A stretch of DNA of 64,000 bases, from contig DLMH01000025.1 of assembly GCA_002478115.1 (NCBI GenBank), forward strand, positions 886 to 64,885, written 5' to 3'. The DNA comes from Candidatus Acidiferrum typicum (GTDB taxonomy: Bacteria; Acidobacteriota; Terriglobia; Acidiferrales; UBA7541). The position numbers and the translations under genes were made by a program. Of the stretch, positions 1-9,190 are shown piece by piece (the stretch's first letter is position 1; each line of letters starts with the position of its first letter). Under the pieces are notes generated by a model. The model had not been told where the DNA came from. It saw only the letters and a program-made list of their open reading frames with translations, and searched no databases.

Positions 1-2248
1 GATTCACCTGCGTATACATGGTGTTAATCTGCCGCTGACCGAAAGCGTCATACAGGGTGTTATCGAGGGTCGAAGGCGCGATGCCCAGCCGCGAAGCGGT
101 GACCCGGTCGATCACCAGGGATACGGCCAGCCCGCCCAATTGTTGATCGGTGGCCACGTCCTCCAGTTCGGGCAACTGCTTCAGCCGGTCCACGAAACGG
201 TTGGTCCACTCATTCAGCTCGTCCGCATTGGCGTCTTCCAGTGCGTATTGGTATTGCGTGCGGCTCACCCGGTCATCCACGGTAATGTTCTGCACAGGTT
301 CCATAAACAACTGGATTCCCTGAACCTGGCTCACTCTCGAGTTGAGCCTGCGGATCAGGTCCGACGCGCTGATCTTGCGCTGATCTAGCGGCTTTAAATT
401 GATCGACATCCTGCCGCTGTTCATCGTTGTATTCGTTCCATCCGCGCCTATAAATGACGAGACGCTTTCCACCGCCGGGTCATCCAGAACCGCCTTTGTA
501 ACCTCCAGTTGCTTCCCTGCCATGGACCGTGAGCTGATCGTCGGCGGCGCCTGCGATATGCCCTGGATGACGCCGGTGTCCTGTACCGGGAAAAAACCTT
601 TCGGGATGATGATGTAAAGGAAAACCGTGAGCAGGAGTGTGGCCAATGCAACCAACAGCGTAATCGTCTGGTAGCCCAGGACAAACTTCAGCGTCCGTCC
701 ATAGAACGCGATCATCCCGTCGAAAACGCGCTCCGAGGCTCTATAGACGCGCCCCTGCTGCTCTTTTGGCTTGTGCCGCAAGATTCGCGCACTCATCATG
801 GGCGTCAGCGTAAGGGAGACCACAGCCGAAACGATGATAGTGACGGCAAGTGTTACGGCAAACTCGCGGAAGAGCCGCCCGACCACGTCGCCCATGAACA
901 ACAGCGGAATCAGCACGGCGATGAGTGACACCGTCAGCGAGAGAATGGTGAAGCCAATTTGCTCCGCACCCTTGAGCGCTGCTTCCATGGGTGGATCGCC
1001 CGCTTCGATGTACCGCGAGATGTTCTCGATCATGACGATGGCATCGTCCACAACGAAACCGGTGGAGATGGTCAGCGCCATCAACGATAAGTTGTCCAGG
1101 CTGTAACCCAGGACGTACATCGCCGCGAAGGTGCCAACAAGCGACAGCGGCACAGCCACGCTCGGGATAATGGTGGCATACAGGCTCCGCAAGAAGAGGA
1201 AAATGACCAGCACGACGAGTCCAACCGTCAGCAGTAGTTCGAACTCCACGTCGGAAACCGACGCTTCGATGGAGGTCGTAAGATCGGTGAGCGTGGTCAC
1301 CTGAATCCCCGCGGGCAGGTTGGCCTCCAACTGCGGCATCAGTTGCTTGATGCTCTTGACGACGCTGATGGTGTTGGCCCCGGGCTGGCGTTGCACATTG
1401 AGGATGACCGCAGGGGTCTGATTCATCCACGCGGCCTGATTATTGTTCTCTACGCCATTCACGATGTGTGCTACTTCAGTCAGCATCACCGGCGCACCGT
1501 TATGGTATGCAACCACCACGCTCCGATAGTCGTCGCTGGTGACCAGCTGATCGTTGGCGTCGATCTGGTAATCCTGGCGCGGCCCATCGAAGTTCCCTTT
1601 GGCGGCGTTCACACTGGCTTGTGTCAGCGCAGTGCGCAGGTCTTCCAGGTTGATGCCGTAGGATGACAGAGCCGTAGGGTTGGCTTGAATACGGACTGCG
1701 GGCTTTTGGCCGCCGCTGATGGTGACAAGGCCGACCCCGTTGAGCTGCGAAATCTTTGGCGCAAGGCGCGTATCCACAAGGTCCTCGACCTGAGAAAGCG
1801 GCATGGAATTTGAGGTGATGGCCAGCGTGAGCACAGGGGCATCGGCTGGATTCGTCTTACTATAGATAGGCGGCGAGGGCAGGACGGATGGCAGCAAACT
1901 CTGCGACGCGTTTATGGCAGACTGCACCTCTTCCTCGGCCACATCAATAGCCAGAGTGAGATTAAATTGCAGCACGATGACGGAAGTGCCCCCGGAGCTG
2001 GTGGAGGTCATTTGGCTCAAGCCCTGCAGTTCGCCGAATTGCCGCTCCAGTGGCGCCGTCACCGTCGTCGCCATCACAGTCGGGCTTGCGCCGGGATAAA
2101 ACGTGAGCACCTGAATGGTCGGATAATCGACTTCCGGCAATGCCGAGACAGGCAGTTGTGTGTAGCCAACAATACCGACCAGGAGGATTGCAGCCATCAG
2201 CAAAGAAGTGGCTACGGGCCGCAAGATAAACGGACGGGATGGACTCAC
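1..2248 (-). CDS. mdtB: RND multidrug efflux permease, MdtB/MdtC type (partial)
   Basis: Inner-membrane proton-driven RND pump subunit that would export drugs or other hydrophobic compounds with the adaptor encoded just upstream. The frame is open from a GTG start to the left edge, giving about 749 of the usual ~1040 residues, so the C-terminus lies outside the window. The start reads [18 protein letters not shown], followed by [16 protein letters not shown] and [11 protein letters not shown], which match the MdtB/MdtC branch closely. The TM4 motif [14 protein letters not shown] carries the proton-relay Asp pair. The GTG overlaps the TGA stop of the adaptor (GTGA), so the two are translationally coupled. 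Substrate is unknown. Family assignment is firm; MdtB versus MdtC is not resolved. Confidence 0.93.
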   Translation of the reverse strand, partial: MSPSRPFILRPVATSLLMAAILLVGIVGYTQLPVSALPEVDYPTIQVLTFYPGASPTVMATTVTAPLERQFGELQGLSQMTSTSSGGTSVIVLQFNLTLAIDVAEEEVQSAINASQSLLPSVLPSPPIYSKTNPADAPVLTLAITSNSMPLSQVEDLVDTRLAPKISQLNGVGLVTISGGQKPAVRIQANPTALSSYGINLEDLRTALTQASVNAAKGNFDGPRQDYQIDANDQLVTSDDYRSVVVAYHNGAPVMLTEVAHIVNGVENNNQAAWMNQTPAVILNVQRQPGANTISVVKSIKQLMPQLEANLPAGIQVTTLTDLTTSIEASVSDVEFELLLTVGLVVLVIFLFLRSLYATIIPSVAVPLSLVGTFAAMYVLGYSLDNLSLMALTISTGFVVDDAIVMIENISRYIEAGDPPMEAALKGAEQIGFTILSLTVSLIAVLIPLLFMGDVVGRLFREFAVTLAVTIIVSAVVSLTLTPMMSARILRHKPKEQQGRVYRASERVFDGMIAFYGRTLKFVLGYQTITLLVALATLLLTVFLYIIIPKGFFPVQDTGVIQGISQAPPTISSRSMAGKQLEVTKAVLDDPAVESVSSFIGADGTNTTMNSGRMSINLKPLDQRKISASDLIRRLNSRVSQVQGIQLFMEPVQNITVDDRVSRTQYQYALEDANADELNEWTNRFVDRLKQLPELEDVATDQQLGGLAVSLVIDRVTASRLGIAPSTLDNTLYDAFGQRQINTMYTQVN

Positions 2249-3489
2249 TGCGCTTTGCTCCCGCTAGTGTTGGCCGAGACAGGCTTGTTGGAAATGACGA
2301 CCGCAGCGTTGTCCTGCAACTTATCGAAGCTGCTGTTGGCGACAACGTCTCCAGGATTGATGCCATCAGCCTGCGTTACTCCGCCGTTTGTAACTCCCGG
2401 CTTTATGCTGCGCATATGAGCGATATTGTTTTGAATCACGTACACGAACGATGCTTGGCCATTTTGTTGAATGGCTGATGATGGAATCAGCGTCACTCCC
2501 TGCAACGTATTCACCAGCAGGCGCGTGTTTACAAACTGGTTCGGGAAGAGTGCATCGTTCTTGTTGTCGAAGAGTGCTCGCCCTTTGACTGTCCCAGTCG
2601 TAGTGTCAATCTGGTTGTCGAGCGTCAACAGCTCCCCGCTTGCAATCTTGGTCTGTGCAGTGCGATCGAAGGCATCGACGGTGAGCTTGGCGTTCTTGTG
2701 CAGGCGAGCTTCAACCTGGCCTAGACTGTCTTCCGGTATTGTGAAAATTACGGTGATGGGCTCCAACTGCGTAATGACCGCGAGGGTTACGGTTCCAGCA
2801 GACTGCACCACGTTGCCCGGATCCACCAGCCGTAAACCCACTTGGCCGGCGATTGGAGCGGTGATGTGGCAGAAGTCGACCTGAACCTGGTCGTATTGCA
2901 CCGTTCCTTGGTCGTTCTTTACCGTACCCTCGTCCTGGAGCACAAGCTTTTCCTGGTCATCCAGGATTTGCTTGGCAATCGCTTTGCGCGCCCACGCGTC
3001 GCGATAGCGTTCAAGGTCCATCTGCGCTTGGGCGAGCAGATTCTCGTCTCGCTCCAGCGCCCCTTGCGCCTGCAAAAGCATTGCGTGGTACGGACGCGAA
3101 TCGATGTCGATCAGCGAATCCCCCTTAGCTACCCGCTGACCCTCCTTGAATTGCACGGCAACGACTATGCCATCTACCTGGCTGGTAATCGAAGCGGTAT
3201 AGACCGGGGTGGCCGTACCGATGGCATTAAGGTAGACCCCGATGTCGCCCTTTTGGGCCGTCGCGCTCGTCACGGTGATCCCCGTCTTGACGCGCACCGC
3301 AGCCGCGGCCGCCGCTTTTTGGGCCTCCTCGTGGTGGCGTAAGACCAGCACGAAGACAGCCGCAAGGACCAGCAACGACAGACTCCACAAAACGACTCGC
3401 CTAACCTTATGTCGGGGACGTGCCGGAGCAGAAGCCGGGAGTTGATGGTCAGGTCCGATGGCTGAATGCTCGTTTATGTCATCTGTCAA
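2245..3489 (-). CDS. mdtA: RND efflux periplasmic adaptor (MdtA-like)
   Basis: Membrane fusion protein that joins the RND pump to an outer-membrane channel. Of 414 residues, about 28-50 form a single N-terminal membrane anchor ([19 protein letters not shown]). The lipoyl-like/barrel-sandwich half follows ([22 protein letters not shown]), then an alpha-helical hairpin, and the second half near residue 190 ([18 protein letters not shown]). This order and length are typical of MdtA. It is first in the operon and overlaps the permease by 4 nt. No TolC-type channel gene is visible beside it; one may lie beyond the left edge or elsewhere. Confidence 0.92.
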   Translation of the reverse strand: MTDDINEHSAIGPDHQLPASAPARPRHKVRRVVLWSLSLLVLAAVFVLVLRHHEEAQKAAAAAAVRVKTGITVTSATAQKGDIGVYLNAIGTATPVYTASITSQVDGIVVAVQFKEGQRVAKGDSLIDIDSRPYHAMLLQAQGALERDENLLAQAQMDLERYRDAWARKAIAKQILDDQEKLVLQDEGTVKNDQGTVQYDQVQVDFCHITAPIAGQVGLRLVDPGNVVQSAGTVTLAVITQLEPITVIFTIPEDSLGQVEARLHKNAKLTVDAFDRTAQTKIASGELLTLDNQIDTTTGTVKGRALFDNKNDALFPNQFVNTRLLVNTLQGVTLIPSSAIQQNGQASFVYVIQNNIAHMRSIKPGVTNGGVTQADGINPGDVVANSSFDKLQDNAAVVISNKPVSANTSGSKAQ

Positions 3490-4061
3490 TCGGGATCTCC
3501 TTTTTCAACACCGAATCCTGCGCTTCGTTATCACGCAACTTGGTTGTTCGAGATCATCCTGCGCAGAAGGGACCGCAGTCAAATCCTTTTGTTTGCTGGA
3601 TTCTTCAGGCCACAGCCAGCCCCTGATCCCTAAGCTCCAACACTTGTGGACGGTCATCGATGCACAACACGGTGGGTGAGTCCATCGTCACATCATCCTC
3701 TGGATGTTTACAAGCTGGATTTGGCTCGCCGTTGCACGGCGCGCATAACACCCAAGACACAAGAAACCCGTCACGACTTGGTGACCCATGCCATGCGAGA
3801 TGAAACAACCCCTCCGCTAGGGCCTAGCTAGGCTCACAAAAATTAAGCAACCAATGAACGCCTATCTGTTCAAAATTGCACATTCTCACAAGATGCCCCA
3901 TGGTGTGGCCACCCACTTCACTCGGACGCCGCTCGGACGACTGCGGACTAAGGTTTTCCGCCACTTTTTGGGCTTCGAGAGGCCTCGCCGGATTTCGTGG
4001 CTCTTTTGAATGAATAAGTCATGGCGCTCCCCTTGTGACCACAAACTTTTTCGGTGGCGGG
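3490..4061. other. Intergenic stretch, mostly featureless
   Basis: About 570 bases between the efflux operon and the J-domain-like gene. Apart from a small response-regulator-like remnant at 3605-3685, no coding region, RNA or clear terminator could be supported. The promoter of the minus-strand efflux operon should lie in its left part. Confidence 0.5.
3605..3685 (-). pseudogene. Truncated response-regulator receiver remnant
   Basis: A 26-codon reading frame begins MDSPTVLCIDDRPQVLELR and then meets a stop after seven unrelated residues. The first 19 residues look like the first beta strand and acidic pocket of a CheY-like receiver domain (VLCIDD). Nothing after it continues the fold in any frame checked by eye. 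It is most simply a leftover 5' end of a deleted response regulator. It is too short to exclude chance resemblance. Confidence 0.35.
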
Positions 4062-4433
4062 ATGAACTATTACCACACTCTCGGTGTTCCACGAAATGCC
4101 ACACCGCCAGAATTAGAAGCGGCGTATCTGCGGAAGAAGGGCATTCCCCATACTAAGCAACCCCTTTACACCAGCGGTCTCTGGCACGCTACCGACCATG
4201 CCTTTTGGATCTTGCATGACCCGCAACTCAGGAGACAACATGATACCGAACTTGATTACGAGAAGATGAACCCTTTAACAAAAGCCCTTGGGAACGCTCT
4301 TGGATTCATCATCGAAGGCGACTTTCTTGATATACCCGCAATCCGAATCGCGCTCTTGTCTGGGGCGGCAGTGCTCTTGTTGTGGATGCTGGTTACAACC
4401 GTTCGCTATCCTTGGATACACCCACTTTTCTGA
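4062..4433 (+). CDS. Degenerate J-domain-like membrane protein
   Basis: A 123-residue protein starting MNYYHTLGVPRNATPPELEAA, which reads like helix I-II of a DnaJ J-domain. WILHDPQLRRQHD near residue 57 resembles the end of the domain (VLSDPxKRxxYD). The HPD tripeptide that activates Hsp70 is absent; the loop between helices is shortened and replaced by an HTKQ-type stretch. The C-terminus has one membrane segment (IALLSGAAVLLLWMLV, about residues 92-107). The ATG at 4062 follows GGTGGCGGG; an upstream in-frame GTG at 4035 has no obvious ribosome site. It stands alone between divergent genes. J-domain ancestry is likely, but a chaperone function is doubtful. Confidence 0.6.
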   Translation: MNYYHTLGVPRNATPPELEAAYLRKKGIPHTKQPLYTSGLWHATDHAFWILHDPQLRRQHDTELDYEKMNPLTKALGNALGFIIEGDFLDIPAIRIALLSGAAVLLLWMLVTTVRYPWIHPLF

Positions 4434-4708
4434 GCACCTACGCGATTTGTGCCCATCGCTTCACGCAGGCGCGAAGCAGGACTACGCGGTTCAAAATCGG
4501 CAGGAGTGCCCGACCACTTGTTGAGAGGGGTCCCTCACCCCGTGCGGGATTTCGCCTGCGGGTTCACATGCCCACAAAACGGCTCAAGTTCAAATCCGGG
4601 CGCCCCGACTACTTACTTCCCTATCGTGAATGGATTATTCCTGATACTTCAGCGCGGGATTTTGTTGTCAGCGCCGCGGCAATAGGCCTGCAAGTGGCGT
4701 CGACAAAA

Positions 4709-5338
4709 TTAACTGGGATTGGATTCCGGCGCGGCCAGATTTGAATTCGTAACAATAAGCGGATCCTGCCCACCGGATTCTTGCTCGCGGAGCGCTTTGT
4801 TCCAGGCGCGCAGCCCCAGCACAGCCAGAAAGATGAGGAATGCGAACAGCACGGAAGTGAGATAAAGACGCTTATAAAGAAAGACGCCTATTTCCAGGGC
4901 GTCGACCACAATCCAGAGCCACCAATTGGCGATATGTTTGCGCGTTGACCACCATTGCGCGACCAGGCTGAAGCTTGTCAACGCGGCGTCAATGTGCGGC
5001 AGCGCCGCATCCGTGTAACGCGCCATCCAAAAGCCCAGCAAGAAACTGCCCACCGCGCCAACGACAACTCCCACGGCGAGCCCTCGCCCGGAGAGCCGTT
5101 CCACTCTGACAGTGCCTTCTTCCTTTACGCCGCGCCACCAATGCCACCAGCCGTAGAGGGCGAAGGCAAAATATACAAATTGCAGCAACATGTCCGAGTA
5201 AAGTTTTTCGCGTCGAAAAACCAGCGCGTACAAAATGCAGGACACTAGAATCACCGGCCAGGACGAAAGCTTGCGCCGCGTCGACAGCCAAATGCCGATG
5301 ACACTCGTAAGCACGGCCGCAAATTCAAGGGGAGACAT
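4709..5338 (-). CDS. pnuC: PnuC/PnuT-family vitamin transporter
   Basis: Membrane protein of about 209 residues with seven or so hydrophobic helices. It carries the family's hallmark tryptophan-rich segments (YGWWHWW near residue 62 and WWLWIVVDALEIGVFLYK near residue 138). PnuC proteins move nicotinamide riboside by facilitated diffusion; the PnuT branch moves thiamine. The ATG at 5338 shares a base with the TAA of the kinase gene upstream (TAATG), so the two are translationally coupled; longer in-frame starts would sit inside that gene. Next to a kinase and a TonB receptor it is likely the inner-membrane step of vitamin uptake. Which vitamin cannot be told from the sequence alone. Confidence 0.85.
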   Translation of the reverse strand: MSPLEFAAVLTSVIGIWLSTRRKLSSWPVILVSCILYALVFRREKLYSDMLLQFVYFAFALYGWWHWWRGVKEEGTVRVERLSGRGLAVGVVVGAVGSFLLGFWMARYTDAALPHIDAALTSFSLVAQWWSTRKHIANWWLWIVVDALEIGVFLYKRLYLTSVLFAFLIFLAVLGLRAWNKALREQESGGQDPLIVTNSNLAAPESNPS

Positions 5339-6531
5339 TATTTCCTCGACTCTTCGGAAATCATCGGGCTGCTCTCTGCAATACCTGGATGCGATTCCGC
5401 CCAACTCTGCAGGTGGCACAGGAGCCGCTTCCCAGGATCGCTGTTGAACCAGCGAGCGTGCCCCAGGAAATATCCTATGTACGCGAGGTCAGCTTTCTCC
5501 CGCGATTTCAATACTCGCAGAAAATAGTCCGCCTCGGAGAGCGCAAACTCCGCATGCACGAGCGGCAGCAAGGCAACCACCGCCTCCGCCTCGTCCCGCG
5601 AAAGTGGATGCATTCCCTCGTAGCCGCTTAGCAACGCGACGATTTGTTCCCGGTGAAATGGATCGCGCGAAGCGCCGTGAATCTGCAGCCATTCCACACC
5701 GTTGCGCTCGATCGCGGTGGCGATGTCGTGAAGCGCGTTGGTGCGATCCGCAAGACCTACGTCGATAATGTCCGTAACCTCCGCTTCGGTCGACGCATCG
5801 CTCCAAAAAAGATTCGAGCCATGAAAATCGTTGTGCGTCCAGAGGGGCTGAAACACGGGCAGGAATTTGCGCAATCGATTGTGAAAAGGAAGAAAAGTCT
5901 CCCGCGTTTCCGCCAGCCAATCCCGTTTGGCGAGATAGCCCTGCAGCGCGGGGCGCTCCTCAGCGTAACGCGCGAGTTCGGGCCACGGGTCATCGCACGA
6001 GAAAACCTTGAAGCTTGTGACCAAGGTCGCCGCCTTGCGCGCGGGCGCATCATAGCCCGCGGAAGCGGAATGCAACCTGGCAAGAGCGCGTCCCGCATGG
6101 CGCGCGTGGCCCACACTCAGAAACGGTGTCCAGGATTGCGCTGTCTCATACAGGTCCAGGCCGTCACCAACAGGATGGACTTCGTAGGTCCAATCGCCAA
6201 TCTCGACGGCGGTTTCCCCGTACCCATCTTCAAGTGGCTTCTTCACCAGGGTGTCGCGGCGGCTCAAGTAGGCCAGCCACCGATGTTCTTCGAGCAGAGA
6301 GTCCCGGTCACGAACCGCGTGATGATGACGTTTCACAAACACGTTTCCAAGCGGCGTCTCCACAACGCTGGCCGCCGAAAAGGGACGTGGACTAAACGAT
6401 AAGATGCGCTCCGCTTTTTGCGCTTGCGGAAAGCGCCGCAGGAGCCCATCCAATTCATCCAGCTTCAGGGCCGGCCAGTCCGGCTCGACGAGGTTTCCCT
6501 CGAGGCCGTGCGCTTTCACCTCACCGCTCAT
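5338..6531 (-). CDS. Aminoglycoside-phosphotransferase-fold small-molecule kinase
   Basis: Cytoplasmic kinase of the APH/choline-kinase fold, about 397 residues. The catalytic loop WTHNDFHGSNLFWS (HNDxxxxN) and the metal-binding IIDVGLAD are both intact. An N-terminal lobe with VFVKRHH supplies the likely ATP-binding lysine. It lies between a TonB receptor and a PnuC transporter and is coupled to the transporter, so the likely role is phosphorylating the imported vitamin (thiamine or nicotinamide riboside) to trap it. The ATG at 6531 follows GGTGGTGG; an in-frame GTG at 6582 would add 17 residues of no clear homology. True antibiotic resistance is unlikely in this setting. Confidence 0.8.
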   Translation of the reverse strand: MSGEVKAHGLEGNLVEPDWPALKLDELDGLLRRFPQAQKAERILSFSPRPFSAASVVETPLGNVFVKRHHHAVRDRDSLLEEHRWLAYLSRRDTLVKKPLEDGYGETAVEIGDWTYEVHPVGDGLDLYETAQSWTPFLSVGHARHAGRALARLHSASAGYDAPARKAATLVTSFKVFSCDDPWPELARYAEERPALQGYLAKRDWLAETRETFLPFHNRLRKFLPVFQPLWTHNDFHGSNLFWSDASTEAEVTDIIDVGLADRTNALHDIATAIERNGVEWLQIHGASRDPFHREQIVALLSGYEGMHPLSRDEAEAVVALLPLVHAEFALSEADYFLRVLKSREKADLAYIGYFLGHARWFNSDPGKRLLCHLQSWAESHPGIAESSPMISEESRK

Positions 6532-6604
6532 GCCACCACCCGCGACTCGATCCCCATTTTGCTCCCTGTTCAAACCTCGCACACCCGGCCCGTTTGCCTG
6601 GCCC

Positions 6605-9010
6605 TCAAAAATTGTATTGCACGGAGAGCCGCACGGTCGTGGGTGCGCCGAGTTGCAAAAACGTGTCGCCGTAACTCGCGCCCGTGTCCTTCCAGTAGCG
6701 TTTGTTCAAGACGTTGTCGGCAAAAAGACGAAACGTCATTTTTTTCCATTCTCCGCTCGGCGTGTACCGCGCGCCGATATTCACCAGATTGTAGCCAGGC
6801 ACGCTGACCGCATCGTCTCGCGTCGCTTCCTTCGGTCCGGTGTAGCTCCATCCCGGCAAGAGATGAAGCCCGGTGATGAAGGGAACGTCGATGTCCGCGA
6901 ACACGGACGTTCGGAAGCGCGGCACGTTGATGACTTGTTTGTCGTTGAAGTCTGGCGTGCTGCTTCCCGAAGACACGGCACGCAAGAGCGTCGCACTTCC
7001 TGTGAGCCGCAGCCAGCTATTCACTTTGCCTTGCGCGCTCAACTCCAGGCCACGATGCGTTTCATGCCCATCGGAAAGGAAATCGATGTCGCCCTGGCTG
7101 TCCACCACCTTCGGGTAGAAGAATGGTGCGCGCATGCGGAATATAGCGGCAGTTAGCAAAATGCGGCTCCCAGGTTGGTATTTAATTCCCGCTTCTGTTT
7201 GACGCGTGAAGAAGGGCGCCAAAAACGCGCTCGGGTCAACGTTCGCCCAAAACGGAGCTTGTAATCCCAGCGACAGCGCGACGCTGTAGTTTCCGTATAA
7301 CAAAATTTCGGAGATCGGGCGGTAAGACAACGAGTACTGCGGCAGCCACACGGTTTTGCTGGGGTAGAGGAAGTCGTGCAGCGTGTCGTACTGCCCGCCG
7401 ACGCTTACGTCTATCCTCTTCGGCAAGTGGATGTGATCTGCCACGATGAGCGCGTACTGGTGTGTATCTTCCGCCAGGGTGACCGGGCCGGATTGCTCCG
7501 GAGAAGGAAGAAAGGTTTGCTCCGGCTGATAAATATTCTCGGTTCCAACATAGGCATCGACGGCGTTCGGTAAATTTACGCTGTGCCGCTGCAAGCTTGT
7601 GCCGATGGCAACATCGTTGGTGACCGGCCCGGTTTTCAACTGGCCTTGCACGATGGCCTCAAATTGATCGTTGATGTAGAGTTCGCCGGGGCTTCGCCAG
7701 TCGTAGACGTCATAGTCGCCCGTGGGCCCGAAGAAATACGGCGGCGTGTTGCTGCTCGCGCAGGAAGCCGCGTAGTAGCAGCCGTAAGGCCAGGCAATGT
7801 TGTCGTCAATCAGCGAATGGCTGCGCCCCGCGGAAACGAAAAACCGCCAGTTCGTGGACAGATTGTGGTCCAGACGAAGACTCGTATTGAACGTGTCGAA
7901 GGTGTTCGGCTTGGCCCACTGCTGATAGCCCAGCATCACGTCGGGTGAAACATCCACCGGCACCATGGTTCCCCCGAGCAACTGAAAACCTCCCACGGAC
8001 CGCTCCACCAGGTGCTGGTATTCGAAATCGCCTTTCAGGTAAGTGTTGGCGTTGATTTTCCAGTCCGCCGCGACCGCGCCGAATTCCCGCGTTCCATTCG
8101 CGCCGTGCACATAGGAACGTATATCCTCGCCGGCCAGATTCGTGCGAATACCAAACTGCTGCTGCGCGCCGAAGAACCCGCCGAGATCCACACCGGCGTA
8201 GACGGTCCCGCGTTGGTCGGTAGCCAGGTTCAGCGTGCGAACACCCGCGGGGCGCTTGGTCACGTAGTTGACCAACCCCCCGCCTGAAGCCACGCCCACT
8301 TCGTCTGAATCCACGCCATGCAGGAATTCGACCGCATCCTTGTTTTCCAGGGCGATGAGCTGTTCCCCGGCTGTCGACAATCCATTGATTTTAATCCCCG
8401 AAGCCAGATCGAGCGGAAATCCGCGAATTTCAAAATCCTGATACCAGCCCACCGGAGCATAGTCTTCTCCGACCGACGCGTCATTTTTCGCCACGTCGGA
8501 AAGCAAGCGCGCCTGTTGATCATCCAGGAGGCTCCGCGTCACGACCAGTCCGGAAATGGGCAACTCCTGCAGCGGCTGGCTGCTTAGGTTTCCGATAGCC
8601 ATGGCGGTTGGTTTGTAGTCGTCCGCCACTTCGCCGTTCACGATGACGACTTTCCGCGCGGATTCCACCACCAGCCTGACCGGCAAGTTGTAGGTAGCTC
8701 CGATGGAGACGCCGATCTTATTTGCGTGGAATACCTGGAAGCCCGCGGCGGACACTTCCACGGCATAAGAACCCGGAGGCAGATTCTGCAATTGAAACTC
8801 ACCGGACGAACCAGATGCGGCAGTCCACGTTTGGCCCGTTGCCTCGTTCGTCGCTTTTGCTTCCGCGTTGGCGACCACACCCCCAGACGCATCCGTAACC
8901 ACCCCGGAAATCGTGCCCCGCGAAGTTTGGGCCCGGGCAAGCCGGCTCTGCGGCAGAGCAACAGCCAGCGAGACCACGAATGCCACGATGACAATCCAGC
9001 GAAAACTCAT
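6605..9010 (-). CDS. TonB-dependent outer-membrane receptor
   Basis: 801-residue outer-membrane transporter. Residues 1-27 form a signal peptide ending ARA-Q. About 30-115 are a carboxypeptidase-regulatory-like Ig domain (GTISGVVTDASGGVVANAEA). A plug domain follows around 150-250 (VGWYQDFEIRGFPLD, GVASGGGLVNYVTKRPAG), then a 22-strand barrel ending VQYNF with a terminal aromatic residue. The plug style is like siderophore receptors (FhuE/FpvA type), but the following kinase and PnuC genes suggest a vitamin or vitamin-like substrate. No TPP or cobalamin riboswitch was recognised in the ~180 bases upstream. It is probably the first gene of a three-gene operon. Confidence 0.9.
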   Translation of the reverse strand: MSFRWIVIVAFVVSLAVALPQSRLARAQTSRGTISGVVTDASGGVVANAEAKATNEATGQTWTAASGSSGEFQLQNLPPGSYAVEVSAAGFQVFHANKIGVSIGATYNLPVRLVVESARKVVIVNGEVADDYKPTAMAIGNLSSQPLQELPISGLVVTRSLLDDQQARLLSDVAKNDASVGEDYAPVGWYQDFEIRGFPLDLASGIKINGLSTAGEQLIALENKDAVEFLHGVDSDEVGVASGGGLVNYVTKRPAGVRTLNLATDQRGTVYAGVDLGGFFGAQQQFGIRTNLAGEDIRSYVHGANGTREFGAVAADWKINANTYLKGDFEYQHLVERSVGGFQLLGGTMVPVDVSPDVMLGYQQWAKPNTFDTFNTSLRLDHNLSTNWRFFVSAGRSHSLIDDNIAWPYGCYYAASCASSNTPPYFFGPTGDYDVYDWRSPGELYINDQFEAIVQGQLKTGPVTNDVAIGTSLQRHSVNLPNAVDAYVGTENIYQPEQTFLPSPEQSGPVTLAEDTHQYALIVADHIHLPKRIDVSVGGQYDTLHDFLYPSKTVWLPQYSLSYRPISEILLYGNYSVALSLGLQAPFWANVDPSAFLAPFFTRQTEAGIKYQPGSRILLTAAIFRMRAPFFYPKVVDSQGDIDFLSDGHETHRGLELSAQGKVNSWLRLTGSATLLRAVSSGSSTPDFNDKQVINVPRFRTSVFADIDVPFITGLHLLPGWSYTGPKEATRDDAVSVPGYNLVNIGARYTPSGEWKKMTFRLFADNVLNKRYWKDTGASYGDTFLQLGAPTTVRLSVQYNF

Positions 9011-9190
9011 AACCTAATTCTCCCTAAAATCAAAGAAAAGGACTACTACTCCTATTCACTCCAATGGGGTGAGATAAATCAGCATACGGCTCTGCAGGGG
9101 CAGCAAATCCCTACTTTAAAAAAGTAAGGTTCTGCACTAGAATCCGCAAGGGTCGCAGGACCCCGCCCACCACCCCGAGGAGCACAGGCC

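Noticed and set aside
4500..4615. T-loop-like GTTCAAATC followed by GGGCGCCCCGAC, suggesting a tRNA end
   Set aside because: The T-stem does not pair, no matching acceptor or anticodon stem was found upstream, and no CCA follows.
4449..4744. Short plus frames after the J-domain-like gene
   Set aside because: Basic, low-information translations without ribosome sites; they overlap the pnuC 3' end.
9011..9190. TPP, cobalamin or NAD riboswitch upstream of the TonB receptor
   Set aside because: None of the conserved core words could be found; a covariance search would be needed.
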